DNA of 64,000 bases from Rhodobiaceae bacterium. GTDB taxonomy: Bacteria > Pseudomonadota > Alphaproteobacteria > Rhizobiales > Aestuariivirgaceae. How positions within the stretch are numbered: position 1 is the first letter of the stretch; each line of letters begins with the position of its first letter. Below the pieces are notes generated by a model. It worked only from the letters and a program-made list of their open reading frames with translations. It was not told where the DNA came from and searched no databases. Shown piece after piece: positions 28,529-38,054 of the stretch. The stretch spans positions 17,780 through 81,779 of the forward strand of contig VFJY01000043.1 in the NCBI GenBank assembly GCA_009885825.1, read 5' to 3'. A program made the translations under genes and the position numbers.

Positions 28529-30763
28529 GTGCATAAACCTTCTGCCTTGAATGTGTCGTGGGCCGATATTGTGGCGCTGGCCGGAGATGTGGCTGACTTT
28601 CGCCTGGGCTATGGCAGTGACTCCTTGCAGTTTGGCGAGTTGCGGCAACCCAAATTGCCGGGTCCGCATCCGGTTGTTGTTTTCATCCATGGCGGCTGCT
28701 GGCTGAACAAATTTGGCGTAGCGCATGCCGGGGCGGTGAGCCGGGCCATCGCTGATCTGGGCTACGGGGTGTGGACGCCGGAGTACCGGCGGATCGGTGA
28801 CGCGGGCGGCGGCTGGCCGGGGACATTTGACGATATTGCCGCCTGTGTCGAGGCGCTCGCTGATATTGCGCCAAAGCACGGGCTTGACCTCAATCATGTG
28901 ATGCTGATGGGACATTCGGCCGGCGGGCACCTGGCGCTGTGGCTGGCGGGCCGCCCTAACCTGAAGGTAAAAATCCATGACATCATTGCGTTAGCCGGAA
29001 TTTCTGATCTGTTGGATTATGAGGCGCTGGGCAATGAATGCGCTGCTTCGCTGCCGCAATTGCTGGGCGGCAATTCGCGCGCCGAGCCGGAGCGCTGGGC
29101 ACAGGCTGATCCCGCGCGGATGCCGCCTTTGAACATTCCTGTCATCCTTATCCATGGCGATCGCGATCCCATTGTGCCGCTGTCGCAGAGCGAGAATTTT
29201 GCCGGTAGCGAATTGCGCGTCGTCAAGGGTGGTGGCCATTTCGATATGGTGTCGCCGCATTCAGACGCATTTGGTGTCATTGCCACGGAGCTGCGACGGC
29301 TGAAAGAATTGCCCAGGAATTTTCCGGAACTGGTGATTGCCAAAATAGCGGAACCCGGGTCCATATTCATTCGTTGCGATGATGGACGGGATTTCTCCTA
29401 CGCTGAATACTGGTCACTCGCAGGCCGGATTGCCAATGCGCTTGCGGCACAAGGCGTGGGTGTTGGCGACCGGGTTGCGGCGCAGGTTGAGAAGAGTGTG
29501 GAGGCGCTGGCGATCTTTCTGGCCTGCGCCAGACTGGGGGCGATATTTCTGCCGCTCAACACCGCTTACACGCCAAACGAGGTTGCCTATTTTGTGGGCG
29601 ACGCGGAACCCAAGGTGGTTTTTCAGGACCATATGTTTGATGGATTTCTGGCGGCGGCACGAGCACAATCAGATGTTGTGCCGGGCGTTTCCCTGAATTG
29701 GGACAGCCCGCTCGCCATCCTTTACACATCGGGCACCACGGGAAAATCCAAGGGCGCGCTTCTCACCCATGGCAATTTGGCGTCGAATGCCCTGACGCTG
29801 GCCGAGGCCTGGAAATTCACGGCGGAGGACGTTCTTATTCATGCCCTGCCGATCTATCATACCCATGGGCTGTTCACGGCCGTCAACACGGTCTTGCTGA
29901 GCGGCGGCAGCCTGCTGTTCCGCCGGAAGTTTGATGTGGATGATGTTGTATCCCTAATGCCGCAGGCCACGGCGCTGATGGGGGTGCCGACATTCTATAC
30001 GCGCTTGCTCAAGCACGACGGGCTGACACCCGAACTCACGCGGACCATGCGGCTGTTCATTTCAGGATCCGCACCCTTGCTGGCGGAAACCCACGGTGCT
30101 TTCAGGGAAAAAACAGGCCATGCCATTCTTGAGCGTTATGGCATGACGGAAACCAGCATGAACACATCCAACCCATATGATGGGGAAAGGCGGGCTGGAA
30201 CCGTCGGGATGCCGCTTGCCAGTGTCGAGGTTCGCATCACTGATCCTGCCACGGGCGGGGCATTGCCGCGTGGTAAAATTGGCATGATTGAAGTCCGGGG
30301 GCCCAATGTTTTCAAAGGCTACTGGCGAAATCCTGAGAAAACGGCTGAGGAAATCCGGCCCGATGGCTTTTTCATAACGGGCGATCTCGGTTCGTTTGAT
30401 GGCGATGGCTATCTCACCATATCAGGGCGGGGCAAGGACCTGGTGATTTCCGGCGGCTTCAATGTTTATCCCAAGGAAATCGAAACAGAGATTGATCTGT
30501 TCACGGAGGTTTTTGAATCTGCGGTGATTGGCGTGCCGCATCCGGATCTGGGCGAGGGGGTGGTGGCGATTGTTGTTCTGGCAAAGGCGGTTTTTGATGA
30601 GAAGAAAATGGTCAGTGAATTGCAAAAGCGCCTGGCCAAATTCAAGGTGCCGAAGCGTATCATCGCGGTCACCGAGTTGCCGCGCAATGCCATGGGCAAA
30701 GTGCAGAAAAACCAGATGCGCGAAACTTACAAGAGCTTGTTCACGGTTTACCGGCCGGTGTGA
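28529..30763 (+). CDS. Alpha/beta hydrolase fused to malonyl-CoA ligase (MatB-like)
   Basis: 744 residues from a GTG at 28529 with AGGGAA eight bases upstream. Residues 1-262 are an alpha/beta hydrolase of the kynurenine-formamidase/HSL type: HGGCW oxyanion motif (about 54), GHSAGGHLA nucleophile elbow (about 127), Asp in HGDRDPIVP and His in GGGHFDM. Residues about 265-744 are an AMP-forming acyl-CoA ligase with VEKSVEALAIFLACARLGA, P-loop YTSGTTGKSKGA, ERYGMTETSMNTSNPYDGERR and the final PRNAMGKVQKN lysine, all typical of malonyl-CoA synthetase MatB. MatB is normally free-standing at about 500 residues; here it is roughly 25 residues short ahead of the P-loop. The junction (RRLKELPRNFPELV) has no stop or restart, so this looks like a true fusion. 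Confidence 0.88.
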   Translation: MHKPSALNVSWADIVALAGDVADFRLGYGSDSLQFGELRQPKLPGPHPVVVFIHGGCWLNKFGVAHAGAVSRAIADLGYGVWTPEYRRIGDAGGGWPGTFDDIAACVEALADIAPKHGLDLNHVMLMGHSAGGHLALWLAGRPNLKVKIHDIIALAGISDLLDYEALGNECAASLPQLLGGNSRAEPERWAQADPARMPPLNIPVILIHGDRDPIVPLSQSENFAGSELRVVKGGGHFDMVSPHSDAFGVIATELRRLKELPRNFPELVIAKIAEPGSIFIRCDDGRDFSYAEYWSLAGRIANALAAQGVGVGDRVAAQVEKSVEALAIFLACARLGAIFLPLNTAYTPNEVAYFVGDAEPKVVFQDHMFDGFLAAARAQSDVVPGVSLNWDSPLAILYTSGTTGKSKGALLTHGNLASNALTLAEAWKFTAEDVLIHALPIYHTHGLFTAVNTVLLSGGSLLFRRKFDVDDVVSLMPQATALMGVPTFYTRLLKHDGLTPELTRTMRLFISGSAPLLAETHGAFREKTGHAILERYGMTETSMNTSNPYDGERRAGTVGMPLASVEVRITDPATGGALPRGKIGMIEVRGPNVFKGYWRNPEKTAEEIRPDGFFITGDLGSFDGDGYLTISGRGKDLVISGGFNVYPKEIETEIDLFTEVFESAVIGVPHPDLGEGVVAIVVLAKAVFDEKKMVSELQKRLAKFKVPKRIIAVTELPRNAMGKVQKNQMRETYKSLFTVYRPV

Positions 30764-30969
30764 ATGCCATACAAATTAACAAGGTGAACGACCGCGACCA
30801 GGCAAACAAAAGCGCCCGTAAACATCAATGGCGTGGTGGGAATCAGGCTGGGGTTTATGGATTTCCGCGGTCGGCGTTCGACCCAGACCATTGCGGCAAC
30901 CAAGACAAGGCCTGCCAACAGGGCACCGCCCGTGATTATCAATTCAACGGTATTTTGTTCTATAATCAT
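30748..30969 (-). CDS. Small two-helix membrane protein, conserved hypothetical
   Basis: 73 residues from the ATG at 30969. Two hydrophobic helices (LIITGGALLAGLVLVAAMVW and MFTGAFVCLVAVVHLVNLYG) flank a basic loop ERRPRKSINPSLIPTTPL, and the protein ends in IHTGR. I recall this loop-and-tail pattern from short uncharacterised proteins of Hyphomicrobiales. The function is unknown. Its 3' end overlaps the convergent fusion gene by 16 bp. Confidence 0.7.
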   Translation of the reverse strand: MIIEQNTVELIITGGALLAGLVLVAAMVWVERRPRKSINPSLIPTTPLMFTGAFVCLVAVVHLVNLYGIHTGR

Positions 30970-31058
30970 GGGTTTGGTGTTTAAGTTGACAGTTGGGTGC
31001 GTGGTGACTATGGTCCGTCCAAATTCGAAGGGGCGTTGCCCCATGTTTAGGTGAAGTC

Positions 31059-31184
31059 ATGAAAGTCCGCAATTCCCTGAAATCCTTGATCAAGCGCCAC
31101 CGCGACAACAAGCTGGTGCGCCGCCGGGGCCGTGTTTACATCATCAACAAGACCAACCCGCGCTTTAAAGCCCGCCAAGGCTGA
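31059..31184 (+). CDS. rpmJ: 50S ribosomal protein L36 (cysteine-less form)
   Basis: 41 residues, too short for routine ORF calls: [17 protein letters not shown], then [28 protein letters not shown] lies just before the ATG. The zinc-ribbon Cys/His residues of the C+ form are absent, as is usual for the alphaproteobacterial L36. A small hairpin GGGGC-GTT-GCCCC (31030-31042) sits in the leader 16 bases before the start codon and might influence translation. The gene is alone, after a minus-strand membrane-protein gene. Confidence 0.95.
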   Translation: MKVRNSLKSLIKRHRDNKLVRRRGRVYIINKTNPRFKARQG

Positions 31185-31257
31185 TTTCACCGATTGACGA
31201 AAAATTGATGCTGCGCCCGTTTATTCGGGCGCGGTAAATGTTTTCAGAGGATGCGCT

Positions 31258-31872
31258 TTGAGCTATGCTCGGCCCATGACACATCCCAAGATTCTCGCGC
31301 TCGTTGTCGGTCTGTCTGTCTTGGCTCAACCGGCATTTGCCAAGGAAGGCGATGACGCGGGCGCTGCCGCTGAAAAACTCACACCCCTGCAATTGCGCGA
31401 AGAATCGCTGGATGTCCTGTTTGCGAAACTTCAACAGCCGACCAGTGAAAAAGCCGCAAGGGACGTTGAGCAGAAGATTTGGACCCTGTGGTCCCAGTCT
31501 GATTCGCCAACGGCGGATGTTCTGCTTGGGCAGGCGGTTGCCGCCATGGACGCCCGGGACAGCGCCTCGTCATTTGCCATTCTGGACCGCGTGATCGCGT
31601 CCTATCCAAATTATGCGGAAGCCTGGAACAAGCGGGCCACCTTGAATTTCGTGGTGGGCAAATACAAGGCTTCGCTCAATGACATTGAAAAAGTCCTGGA
31701 TCTGGAGCCCCGGCATTTTGGCGCCCTTGCCGGGCGCGGCATGATCTATAACGCGCAGGAGGAGTGGGGTCTGGCGCTCGATGCCTACCGGGATGCGCTG
31801 GCGGTCAATCCCAACATGCCGTCAGTGAAGTCCGCAATCAAAGAGCTGGAAAAGCGGTTGCAGGATATTTAG
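31258..31872 (+). CDS. Exported TPR-repeat protein
   Basis: 204 residues from a TTG at 31258 backed by AGAGG six bases upstream; the ATG at 31276 has no such site. A signal peptide spans roughly residues 7-28 (ILALVVGLSVLAQPAFA). Three tetratricopeptide repeats follow between about 95 and 195 (for example AEAWNKRATLNFVVGKYKASLNDIEK in shortened form AEAWNKRATLNF). It is probably a periplasmic scaffold for protein contacts; no partner is evident. It overlaps the convergent pyruvate kinase gene by 4 bp at TTAG. Confidence 0.85.
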   Translation: MSYARPMTHPKILALVVGLSVLAQPAFAKEGDDAGAAAEKLTPLQLREESLDVLFAKLQQPTSEKAARDVEQKIWTLWSQSDSPTADVLLGQAVAAMDARDSASSFAILDRVIASYPNYAEAWNKRATLNFVVGKYKASLNDIEKVLDLEPRHFGALAGRGMIYNAQEEWGLALDAYRDALAVNPNMPSVKSAIKELEKRLQDI

Positions 31873-33305
31873 TTTTTTGTCGCCCGGGGTTTTCCAACCT
31901 GGGCAATGCGCAGCATGTTGGTGGCGCCGGGCTCGCCCAGGGGCACCCCCACTGTAATGATGATGCGCTGGCCTTCTTCGGCGAAACCTTGCGAGGACGC
32001 GAAGTCACAGGCGGTATCGATCATGTCTTCGAGCGAGTTCGCGTTGGGTGTCAATACGCAGTGCTGGCCCCAGGCGAGCGCCAGCCGCCGCGCGGTTGCG
32101 GCTATGGGGGTCAGCGTGATGATGGGGACATTTGGCCGCTCGCGGGCAACACGCATGGCGGTTGAACCGGATTCCGTGTAGCTCACGATGGCGGCGACCT
32201 GCAGCGTTTCGGAAATGGAGCGCGCTGCCGTTGAAATTGCGTCCGCTGTCGTGGGTTGCGGATCGTTGCGCTGGGCATTCATGATGCCACGGTAGAAGCT
32301 GTCGCCCTCGGCGGACTGGGCAATTCTATCCATGGTTTCCACGGCTTTTTCCGGCCAGGCGCCTGCGGCGCTTTCGGCTGACAGCATGATGGCGTCAGCG
32401 CCCTCATAAACGGCGGTGGCGACATCTGAAACTTCAGCGCGGGTGGGAACCGGTTCGACGATCATTGATTCCAGCATCTGCGTTGCAACGACTACGGGCT
32501 TGCCGGCGCGCCGCGCCGCCCGCGTGAGCTGCTTCTGGCGGGCGGGGACGGTTTCGAGCGGCAATTCAACACCCAGATCACCACGGGCCACCATGATGCC
32601 ATCGGAATGCAACAGAATATCTTCGAGGCAAAGGAGAGCAGACGGCTTTTCGATCTTGGCCATCACGCCAGCGCGGCCTGCGATGAGGCCCCGGGCCTCG
32701 ATCACATCTTCCGGTCGCTGCACGAAGGATAGCGCGATCCAGTCCACGCCGATTTTGGCGGCGGCTTCCAGATCGGCGCGGTCTTTTCCGGTGAGGGCAG
32801 GGATGGGCAGCAGCGTGTTGGGAAGATTGACGCCCTTGCGGTTTGACAGTGTGCCGCCAAATATGATGGTGGTGTCGATGCGGGTGGGAGAAACGCCAGT
32901 TATTTCCACCCGCGAACGGCCATCATTCAACAGCAGGAAATCGCCAATTTTCACCGATGCGAAGATTTCCGGGTGGGGCAGGTGCACGCGGGTCGCGTCG
33001 CCGGGCGTTGCGTCTGTATCAAAAGCAAAACTGTCGCCCGCCTTGATCACGGCTTCCTTGTTCTTGAAGGTGCCGATGCGGATTTTGGGGCCTTGCAAAT
33101 CGGCCAGAATGCCGATGGGGCGCTGCAGCCTGGTTTCGACATTGCGAATGTGGCCGTGAAGCTGGGCCAGCATCTCGTGGCTGGTATGGCTCATGTTGAT
33201 GCGGAATACATCAACGCCGGCCACAAACAGTTTTTCAATCATTTCGGGGCTGGACGACGCTGGTCCTAGGGTCGCCAGGATTTTGACTTTACGATTTCTG
33301 CGCAC
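31869..33305 (-). CDS. pyk: Pyruvate kinase
   Basis: 478 residues. RKVKILATLGPASSS starts the barrel; FRINMSHTSHE carries the catalytic Arg/Asn pair; MAKIEKPSALL holds the catalytic Lys and Glu; GIMVARGDLGVELPLE and VVATQMLESMI are the family signatures. The C-terminal domain (about 345-478) is the allosteric part. It catalyses phosphoenolpyruvate plus ADP to pyruvate plus ATP, the last step of glycolysis. It lies 6 bp downstream of a DUF1036 gene on the same strand, an arrangement conserved in Hyphomicrobiales. Confidence 0.97.
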   Translation of the reverse strand: MRRNRKVKILATLGPASSSPEMIEKLFVAGVDVFRINMSHTSHEMLAQLHGHIRNVETRLQRPIGILADLQGPKIRIGTFKNKEAVIKAGDSFAFDTDATPGDATRVHLPHPEIFASVKIGDFLLLNDGRSRVEITGVSPTRIDTTIIFGGTLSNRKGVNLPNTLLPIPALTGKDRADLEAAAKIGVDWIALSFVQRPEDVIEARGLIAGRAGVMAKIEKPSALLCLEDILLHSDGIMVARGDLGVELPLETVPARQKQLTRAARRAGKPVVVATQMLESMIVEPVPTRAEVSDVATAVYEGADAIMLSAESAAGAWPEKAVETMDRIAQSAEGDSFYRGIMNAQRNDPQPTTADAISTAARSISETLQVAAIVSYTESGSTAMRVARERPNVPIITLTPIAATARRLALAWGQHCVLTPNANSLEDMIDTACDFASSQGFAEEGQRIIITVGVPLGEPGATNMLRIAQVGKPRATKN

Positions 33306-33311
33306 AGGAAG

Positions 33312-33740
33312 TTATTGCCCTTGGCTGGTCTTCTCGCCAGACAAGGAAATTGTCCAGTCAGTTTCCTCAGCGGTGTCGACTTCGAAGAACCCGGACTTCT
33401 GATAACCACGCTCCACGCAATTATCAAGGCCACGGATTGTGAAGATCTTGTCACGGGTGCACATCATGGCCTTGCCGCCCCAGGAGCCGCCCTTGTCGTA
33501 ATCCACCGCGTAAACGTAGTAGTAACGCGCAATCAGGGTTCCCTTGAGAAGGGGCAGGCACTTGTTCGGCTCAACCGTCCACCAGCCTTCGCTGGCCCAG
33601 CCGTCCTTGTCCTTGTAGCCAATGGCCACGCCCACGCGGCTTGACGTGTTGTTGCAGAGCTTCAGATCGGCCAATGCCGGGGTGGCGGCAAAGCCCACTA
33701 ATGCCGCAGCGCCCAGGATAGCGGCAATTGCTCGAACCAT
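33312..33740 (-). CDS. Secreted DUF1036 domain protein
   Basis: 142 residues with a signal peptide (1-24, AAALVGFAATPALA) and the DUF1036 core: LKLCNNTSSRVGVAIGYKD, WASEGWWTVEPNKC, YYYVYAVDYDKGG and MCTRDKIFTI. Four cysteines could form two disulfides. It is probably periplasmic; its function is unknown. The upstream position to pyk with a 6-bp gap indicates co-transcription. Confidence 0.9.
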   Translation of the reverse strand: MVRAIAAILGAAALVGFAATPALADLKLCNNTSSRVGVAIGYKDKDGWASEGWWTVEPNKCLPLLKGTLIARYYYVYAVDYDKGGSWGGKAMMCTRDKIFTIRGLDNCVERGYQKSGFFEVDTAEETDWTISLSGEKTSQGQ

Positions 33741-33949
33741 TTTATGGTCTCCCCAGCGATAGCTTCGATTCGTTCATAGCGCTCCTTTTAGGTCACGTAT
33801 AGTTAACATATTGGCATAATCGCCTTGATTTCAGGCTATAGCATGAACATTTCAAGGTTACCAAATCAAGTGTGGATGACACGCAAGCCGCGCTGGCAAG
33901 CTTGCCATAAAGCGCTAATAAGGGCGCTTGGAACGCTAGGTACGGGCCC

Positions 33950-34225
33950 ATGGAACTCGATGAGAAAACGCGAATTGAGCTTGAAGCCGCGACCTTCCGC
34001 AGGCTTCTGGAACATTTGCGCAAGCGTACGGACGTGCAGAACATCGACATGATGAATCTCGCGGGGTTCTGCCGGAACTGCCTGTCAAACTGGTTCGAGG
34101 AGGCCGCCACATCGCGGGGGATCGGGATTGCCCGCGCGGACGCCCGGGAAATGGTTTACGGCATGCCGCAGGATGAATGGAAGGCCAAATACCAGACGGG
34201 TTCCAGCAAAGATCACAAGCACTAG
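33950..34225 (+). CDS. DUF1244 domain protein
   Basis: 91 residues. FRRLLEHLRKRTDVQNIDMMNLAGFCRNCLSNWFEEAA, seen here as the central block RTDVQNIDMMNLAGFCRNC, is the DUF1244 hallmark; the paired cysteines in CRNC may bind metal. Its role is unknown. It sits 20 bp upstream of gapR in the same direction. The 200 bp before it are AT-rich and carry no other gene. Confidence 0.9.
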   Translation: MELDEKTRIELEAATFRRLLEHLRKRTDVQNIDMMNLAGFCRNCLSNWFEEAATSRGIGIARADAREMVYGMPQDEWKAKYQTGSSKDHKH

Positions 34226-34245
34226 TTTAGGTGGAGGACAAGAGC

Positions 34246-34515
34246 GTGACTACAAAATCCAGTTTTGCCCAGGGGCAATTGAAAAGCATCGTTGAGCGCA
34301 TCGAGCGGCTTGAAGAAGAAAAAAAGACAATCGCCGCCGACATCAAGGAAGTTTATGCCGAGGCCAAGGGCAATGGCTTTGACACCAAGATTCTGCGCAA
34401 GGTCATCTCGCTCCGCAAAAAAGACGCCGACGAGCGCGAAGAAGAAGAGTCAATGCTCGATCTCTATTTGCAGGCGCTGGGGATGATCCCGGGAGAGGCC
34501 GAGGCGGCGGCTTAA
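34246..34515 (+). CDS. gapR: Nucleoid-associated protein GapR (DUF2312)
   Basis: 89 residues from a GTG at 34246 with GGAGGA upstream, the same length as Caulobacter GapR. The sequence is one long helix pair: [20 protein letters not shown], then [16 protein letters not shown] and [19 protein letters not shown]. GapR tetramers clamp overtwisted DNA ahead of polymerases and stimulate topoisomerases; it is essential or important for chromosome replication in alphaproteobacteria. It overlaps the convergent DUF882 gene by 4 bp (TTAA). Confidence 0.95.
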   Translation: MTTKSSFAQGQLKSIVERIERLEEEKKTIAADIKEVYAEAKGNGFDTKILRKVISLRKKDADEREEEESMLDLYLQALGMIPGEAEAAA

Positions 34516-35870
34516 TTATTCGCGCTCAGCAATTCCGGAATGCTTGTCGGCATATCGCCTTTGCCATCTCTGACGACCACCAGCATGTCGCTCTTGCCGG
34601 ATGCGGCTTCTTGCGATACGGATTGCGCCTGGGCGCTTGGTATCAGCGAATTATCGCCGGTGCTGAACTCTTGCGGCGCGCCGTCGCGGCGGATGGTTTT
34701 ATCAACGCTGAAGTTGAGTATTTCCGGCCACCAGCTGGCTTCCGTGATGCTCGCTGTCGCCATCAGAGGGGGAATAACAGGAGCGCCAATGGCGGTGCCA
34801 TCACGCAGCGCCGCGGCAAAACTGCCTTTACCTGAAAGGTTCGATGTTTGCGTGAGACCGGGTTCTTGGACCATGGTTTCCGCAGCTTCAACAACGCCCA
34901 TGCTGTCAGAAATGATCGAAGGCCTGGTTCTGATCACCTGCGTTGGCGGCGGCGCCGACGCGGGCTCAATTTTCATATTGGCTGCGGCCATTATGAGAAC
35001 TTCAATGGGCTTGGGCCGCGGCTTTGGAACGGGATAGCCTCTGACGATTTCTTTTGGAATTTCTAGCGCGGGCTTGGTTTTGCTTGCCTGTTCAGCCAGC
35101 GTCGCCAAATCTTCATCGGCACCCTGGTAGTTGGCCTGGAGGACGGCGGCTTCTTCGGCCGCATCCAAGGCTGCAACAGCGGTTGCATCCTTGCGGTTGA
35201 GACGCGCGCCCAAAGTTCTCCTGCCGTCGCGGAAAATCTGGGCCATTTCGGTCTTGCCGATGGCTGGGCCCCAGTGGCGGACCTTGCCCGAGTCAAGATG
35301 GACAAAGCCCGTTGGCCCGCCGGAACTGCGGTAATAGCCAACGCCGCCAACTTTTCTGACGAGCGCGCTATTGCGGATTTTCTTGGCAGCGACATCCGGG
35401 AAGTAAAGGTCTATGGCCTTGCCAATCATGTGCTGGCTTTTGCCTGCAACATTGCGGCCTATTTTTTTCAGGAATGCGTTGGTTCTGGGTGAGCGATAAC
35501 CGCAGATGATATGAATTGGTGCGTGCGAACCCAGGTCGGCATGAAGTTCCCACATGAGATCGACGGTCTTGGGATCGATCTTGATCACTTCATTGCGACG
35601 CCAGTCACGCATCAGGTAGTTGATTTTTTTCATGGCGGAGGGAACATAGCGGCCCTTCACCATGTAGGTGACGGTGATGCTCTCTTTGGTATGGACTTGA
35701 TAAATCGATAGGGTGCGGGTTTCGCCGCCAGCAATTGTCGGCGCACCGAGGCTCAGCCAAATGCCAACAGCGAGCGCTGTGACAATGGCAAATGTCGATA
35801 TGAATCTTTTCCCGCGCTCAGTCAATATCCTGAAATACCCCTGGTCCTGCCCACACAAAATCATACTCAT
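34512..35870 (-). CDS. DUF882/MepK-type murein endopeptidase with long C-terminal tail
   Basis: About 452 residues; ATG at 35870 used, though 35864 or a later TTG are possible. An N-terminal membrane anchor ([18 protein letters not shown]) is followed by the peptidase M15-like DUF882 domain: [12 protein letters not shown], the zinc site [15 protein letters not shown] (His and Asp) and [14 protein letters not shown] (second His). The remaining 250 residues are low-complexity, Ala/Pro-rich and probably disordered. E. coli MepK cleaves mDAP-mDAP (3-3) crosslinks, so this enzyme may edit the bonds made by the L,D-transpeptidase encoded next door. Confidence 0.85.
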   Translation of the reverse strand: MSMILCGQDQGYFRILTERGKRFISTFAIVTALAVGIWLSLGAPTIAGGETRTLSIYQVHTKESITVTYMVKGRYVPSAMKKINYLMRDWRRNEVIKIDPKTVDLMWELHADLGSHAPIHIICGYRSPRTNAFLKKIGRNVAGKSQHMIGKAIDLYFPDVAAKKIRNSALVRKVGGVGYYRSSGGPTGFVHLDSGKVRHWGPAIGKTEMAQIFRDGRRTLGARLNRKDATAVAALDAAEEAAVLQANYQGADEDLATLAEQASKTKPALEIPKEIVRGYPVPKPRPKPIEVLIMAAANMKIEPASAPPPTQVIRTRPSIISDSMGVVEAAETMVQEPGLTQTSNLSGKGSFAAALRDGTAIGAPVIPPLMATASITEASWWPEILNFSVDKTIRRDGAPQEFSTGDNSLIPSAQAQSVSQEAASGKSDMLVVVRDGKGDMPTSIPELLSANN

Positions 35871-36067
35871 ACACACCGGGCGGAAAACTCCGACCCCCCT
35901 TTGGTTTCCCCGTTTTCGCGCCGTCCACCTCGACCAGCTTACACGCTAAACGGACTTCAGACAAGAATATGGCCACCATGAGGCACCATTGTAAAGAAAT
36001 ACAATGAATAATTATGATTAACAGCGGCTTAAAGGCACCGACTCAAGCCGAAAAACACTGAAAAATA

Positions 36068-37957
36068 TCAGTTTTGCACGAGTTTCTGCACGAGATTCGC
36101 GGCCCTGGCGCTGGCTAATGCCGTCAACGCCTTTTCCATTGTCTCGTCGCGCTTGTACATATCTCTGTAATAGGTAATTTTTCCTGAGGAATCAGGCCAA
36201 GCCGTGAAATAGGTGATGTGAACCGGCACTTTGCGCGGAAGCGGAATGGACTGGCTCACGCGGCTGTCGGTCTTCCTGTCAATTTCATCGCGGTCCCAAC
36301 CCAGCAGGATGGTGGCAAATTCGCGTGGATTTTGGACGCGCACACAGCCATGGCTGAAAGCGCGGCTGGTTTCTGAGAACAGATTTTTAGTGGGGGTGTC
36401 GTGCATGTAGATGTCATGGCTGTTGGGAAACAGGAACTTCAGTTCGCCCAGCGCGTTTCCCCGGCCCGGTGGCTGCTGCACATCAAAGGGTGGCCGGCTG
36501 CCATAGGCAAACCAGTCAATCTCGCTTGACGGAATGACATTGCCGTTGCGGTCGCTGACCCGGAAGCCCTGCTGATCAAGATAGCCTGGATCGGCATAGA
36601 GTTTAGGCAGGTATTCATTGACGATGATCGACTGCGGCACGCCCCACGAAGGATTGAACACGACCGTTTCGATCTCATCGTGAAATGCCGATGTCTGATT
36701 GAGCGTCTTTCCGACAATCACGTTGCTTTTCCAGACCTCTTTGCCTTTATCCATCACGCGGACATTGAAAGCCGCCTGGTTTACGAACACATGGCGGTCA
36801 CCCATATCCCTGGGCAACCAGCGCAGCCGTTCCATGTTGTAGACAAGTTGCTGGGTCTTGTTCTGGTCTTCAACGGCGTTCAGGCTTCTCAGTGTTTTCG
36901 GGCCGAACGTGCCGGTTGGCGAGATTTGGACAGACGCCTGATATTTTTTCAGGGCCTCGGACAGCGCCAAGTCCAACTCGAGCGCAAATGCCGCTTCGAC
37001 GCTGGCCTCTTGGGCGCTCAAGAAGCCGAGTGTCACCATCCGCTGTCTCACCATTGGCATGCGGAGATCAAGGCCGCCGATCTTTACCGGCTTTCCGTCG
37101 GGAATTTTTTCGTAAACCACCGTTTCTTCGCTGGCCCGGAGCTTGGCCAATTCGGCTTTCATGATGGCATAGGCCGGATGCTTGGGCGCCAGATCACGCA
37201 GATATTCCGCCGGATAGGGCGACCAGGCCAAAACCCGCAAGGCCTTTGCAGAATCAATGGGTTCGGTCTTGATATCATTGTAGAGGGACAACCGGTTTGG
37301 CTCAAACTGTCCGCCAGAAATATGCAGCGCCAGCTTGAGTGCTGCCGCGGTCAGGGCAATATCGAACTGGGCCAATTTTTCAGGATCGCGGCCGAGTTGC
37401 CCGGCAGCGTCGTCAAAATTGCTCAGTCCTTGCGGCAGGTAGGACGGCGCATCCAAACCGTCCTCGTAGGACTTTCCAGCAAACTCCAGCAAGGCCTGGG
37501 CCCGTTCGCTTGGCGCGCCATCCTTCAGCCACAGCGGCTTAAATCCGCTAGCCTTGTAGTGGTCAAGTATCAGCTGGCGCTCAGCCTGGGGAGCGCGGAT
37601 TTCGGAATCACTCACGAAAAGCTCAGCGAGAATGGCGCGGCTTTGGTCGTCCGCAGCTGAAAGCTTGGCGAATGACAGATCAGCGATAGGCACGTTCTTG
37701 GGCCAGAAATAGGTGAGATTGCCCATGCCTTTGCCCGGAATTTTTTCGGGCTCGTCGAAAATGATGTCATCTTGAATACCGCTCTTCCACCATGGGAAGA
37801 TGGACTTGCGCTTTTTTTTGAATTGCGTGCCGTAGGTGCCATACGTGTCTGGGGATTTGGTTTTCTTCTTAAACCAAAACGAATCAGCTTCAGCCGTTGA
37901 CCCGGCTACCGACAAAGCAATCACTGCAACAGATAGCTTCAGAAGAAGCTTGCCCAT
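36068..37957 (-). CDS. L,D-transpeptidase, YcbB/LdtD type
   Basis: 629 residues. After a signal peptide (1-24) comes a long N-terminal scaffold, a peptidoglycan-binding-like segment (about 305-365, ALKKYQASVQISPTGTFG) and the YkuD catalytic domain (about 395-560) with IYMHDTP and the nucleophile in FSHGCVRVQNP. These enzymes make 3-3 mDAP crosslinks in the periplasm and are prominent in Hyphomicrobiales, which insert wall at one pole. It is transcribed in the same direction as the DUF882 endopeptidase, about 190 bp apart. Confidence 0.93.
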   Translation of the reverse strand: MGKLLLKLSVAVIALSVAGSTAEADSFWFKKKTKSPDTYGTYGTQFKKKRKSIFPWWKSGIQDDIIFDEPEKIPGKGMGNLTYFWPKNVPIADLSFAKLSAADDQSRAILAELFVSDSEIRAPQAERQLILDHYKASGFKPLWLKDGAPSERAQALLEFAGKSYEDGLDAPSYLPQGLSNFDDAAGQLGRDPEKLAQFDIALTAAALKLALHISGGQFEPNRLSLYNDIKTEPIDSAKALRVLAWSPYPAEYLRDLAPKHPAYAIMKAELAKLRASEETVVYEKIPDGKPVKIGGLDLRMPMVRQRMVTLGFLSAQEASVEAAFALELDLALSEALKKYQASVQISPTGTFGPKTLRSLNAVEDQNKTQQLVYNMERLRWLPRDMGDRHVFVNQAAFNVRVMDKGKEVWKSNVIVGKTLNQTSAFHDEIETVVFNPSWGVPQSIIVNEYLPKLYADPGYLDQQGFRVSDRNGNVIPSSEIDWFAYGSRPPFDVQQPPGRGNALGELKFLFPNSHDIYMHDTPTKNLFSETSRAFSHGCVRVQNPREFATILLGWDRDEIDRKTDSRVSQSIPLPRKVPVHITYFTAWPDSSGKITYYRDMYKRDETMEKALTALASARAANLVQKLVQN

Positions 37958-38054
37958 AATTTATCTACCTTTTTAATTCCGAAAGTCAAAATAGCGGTGG
38001 TCGGTCGCAAATTCAACTGGCTTTGGCCGCATTCCTGTGAATATGCCGAAAGTG

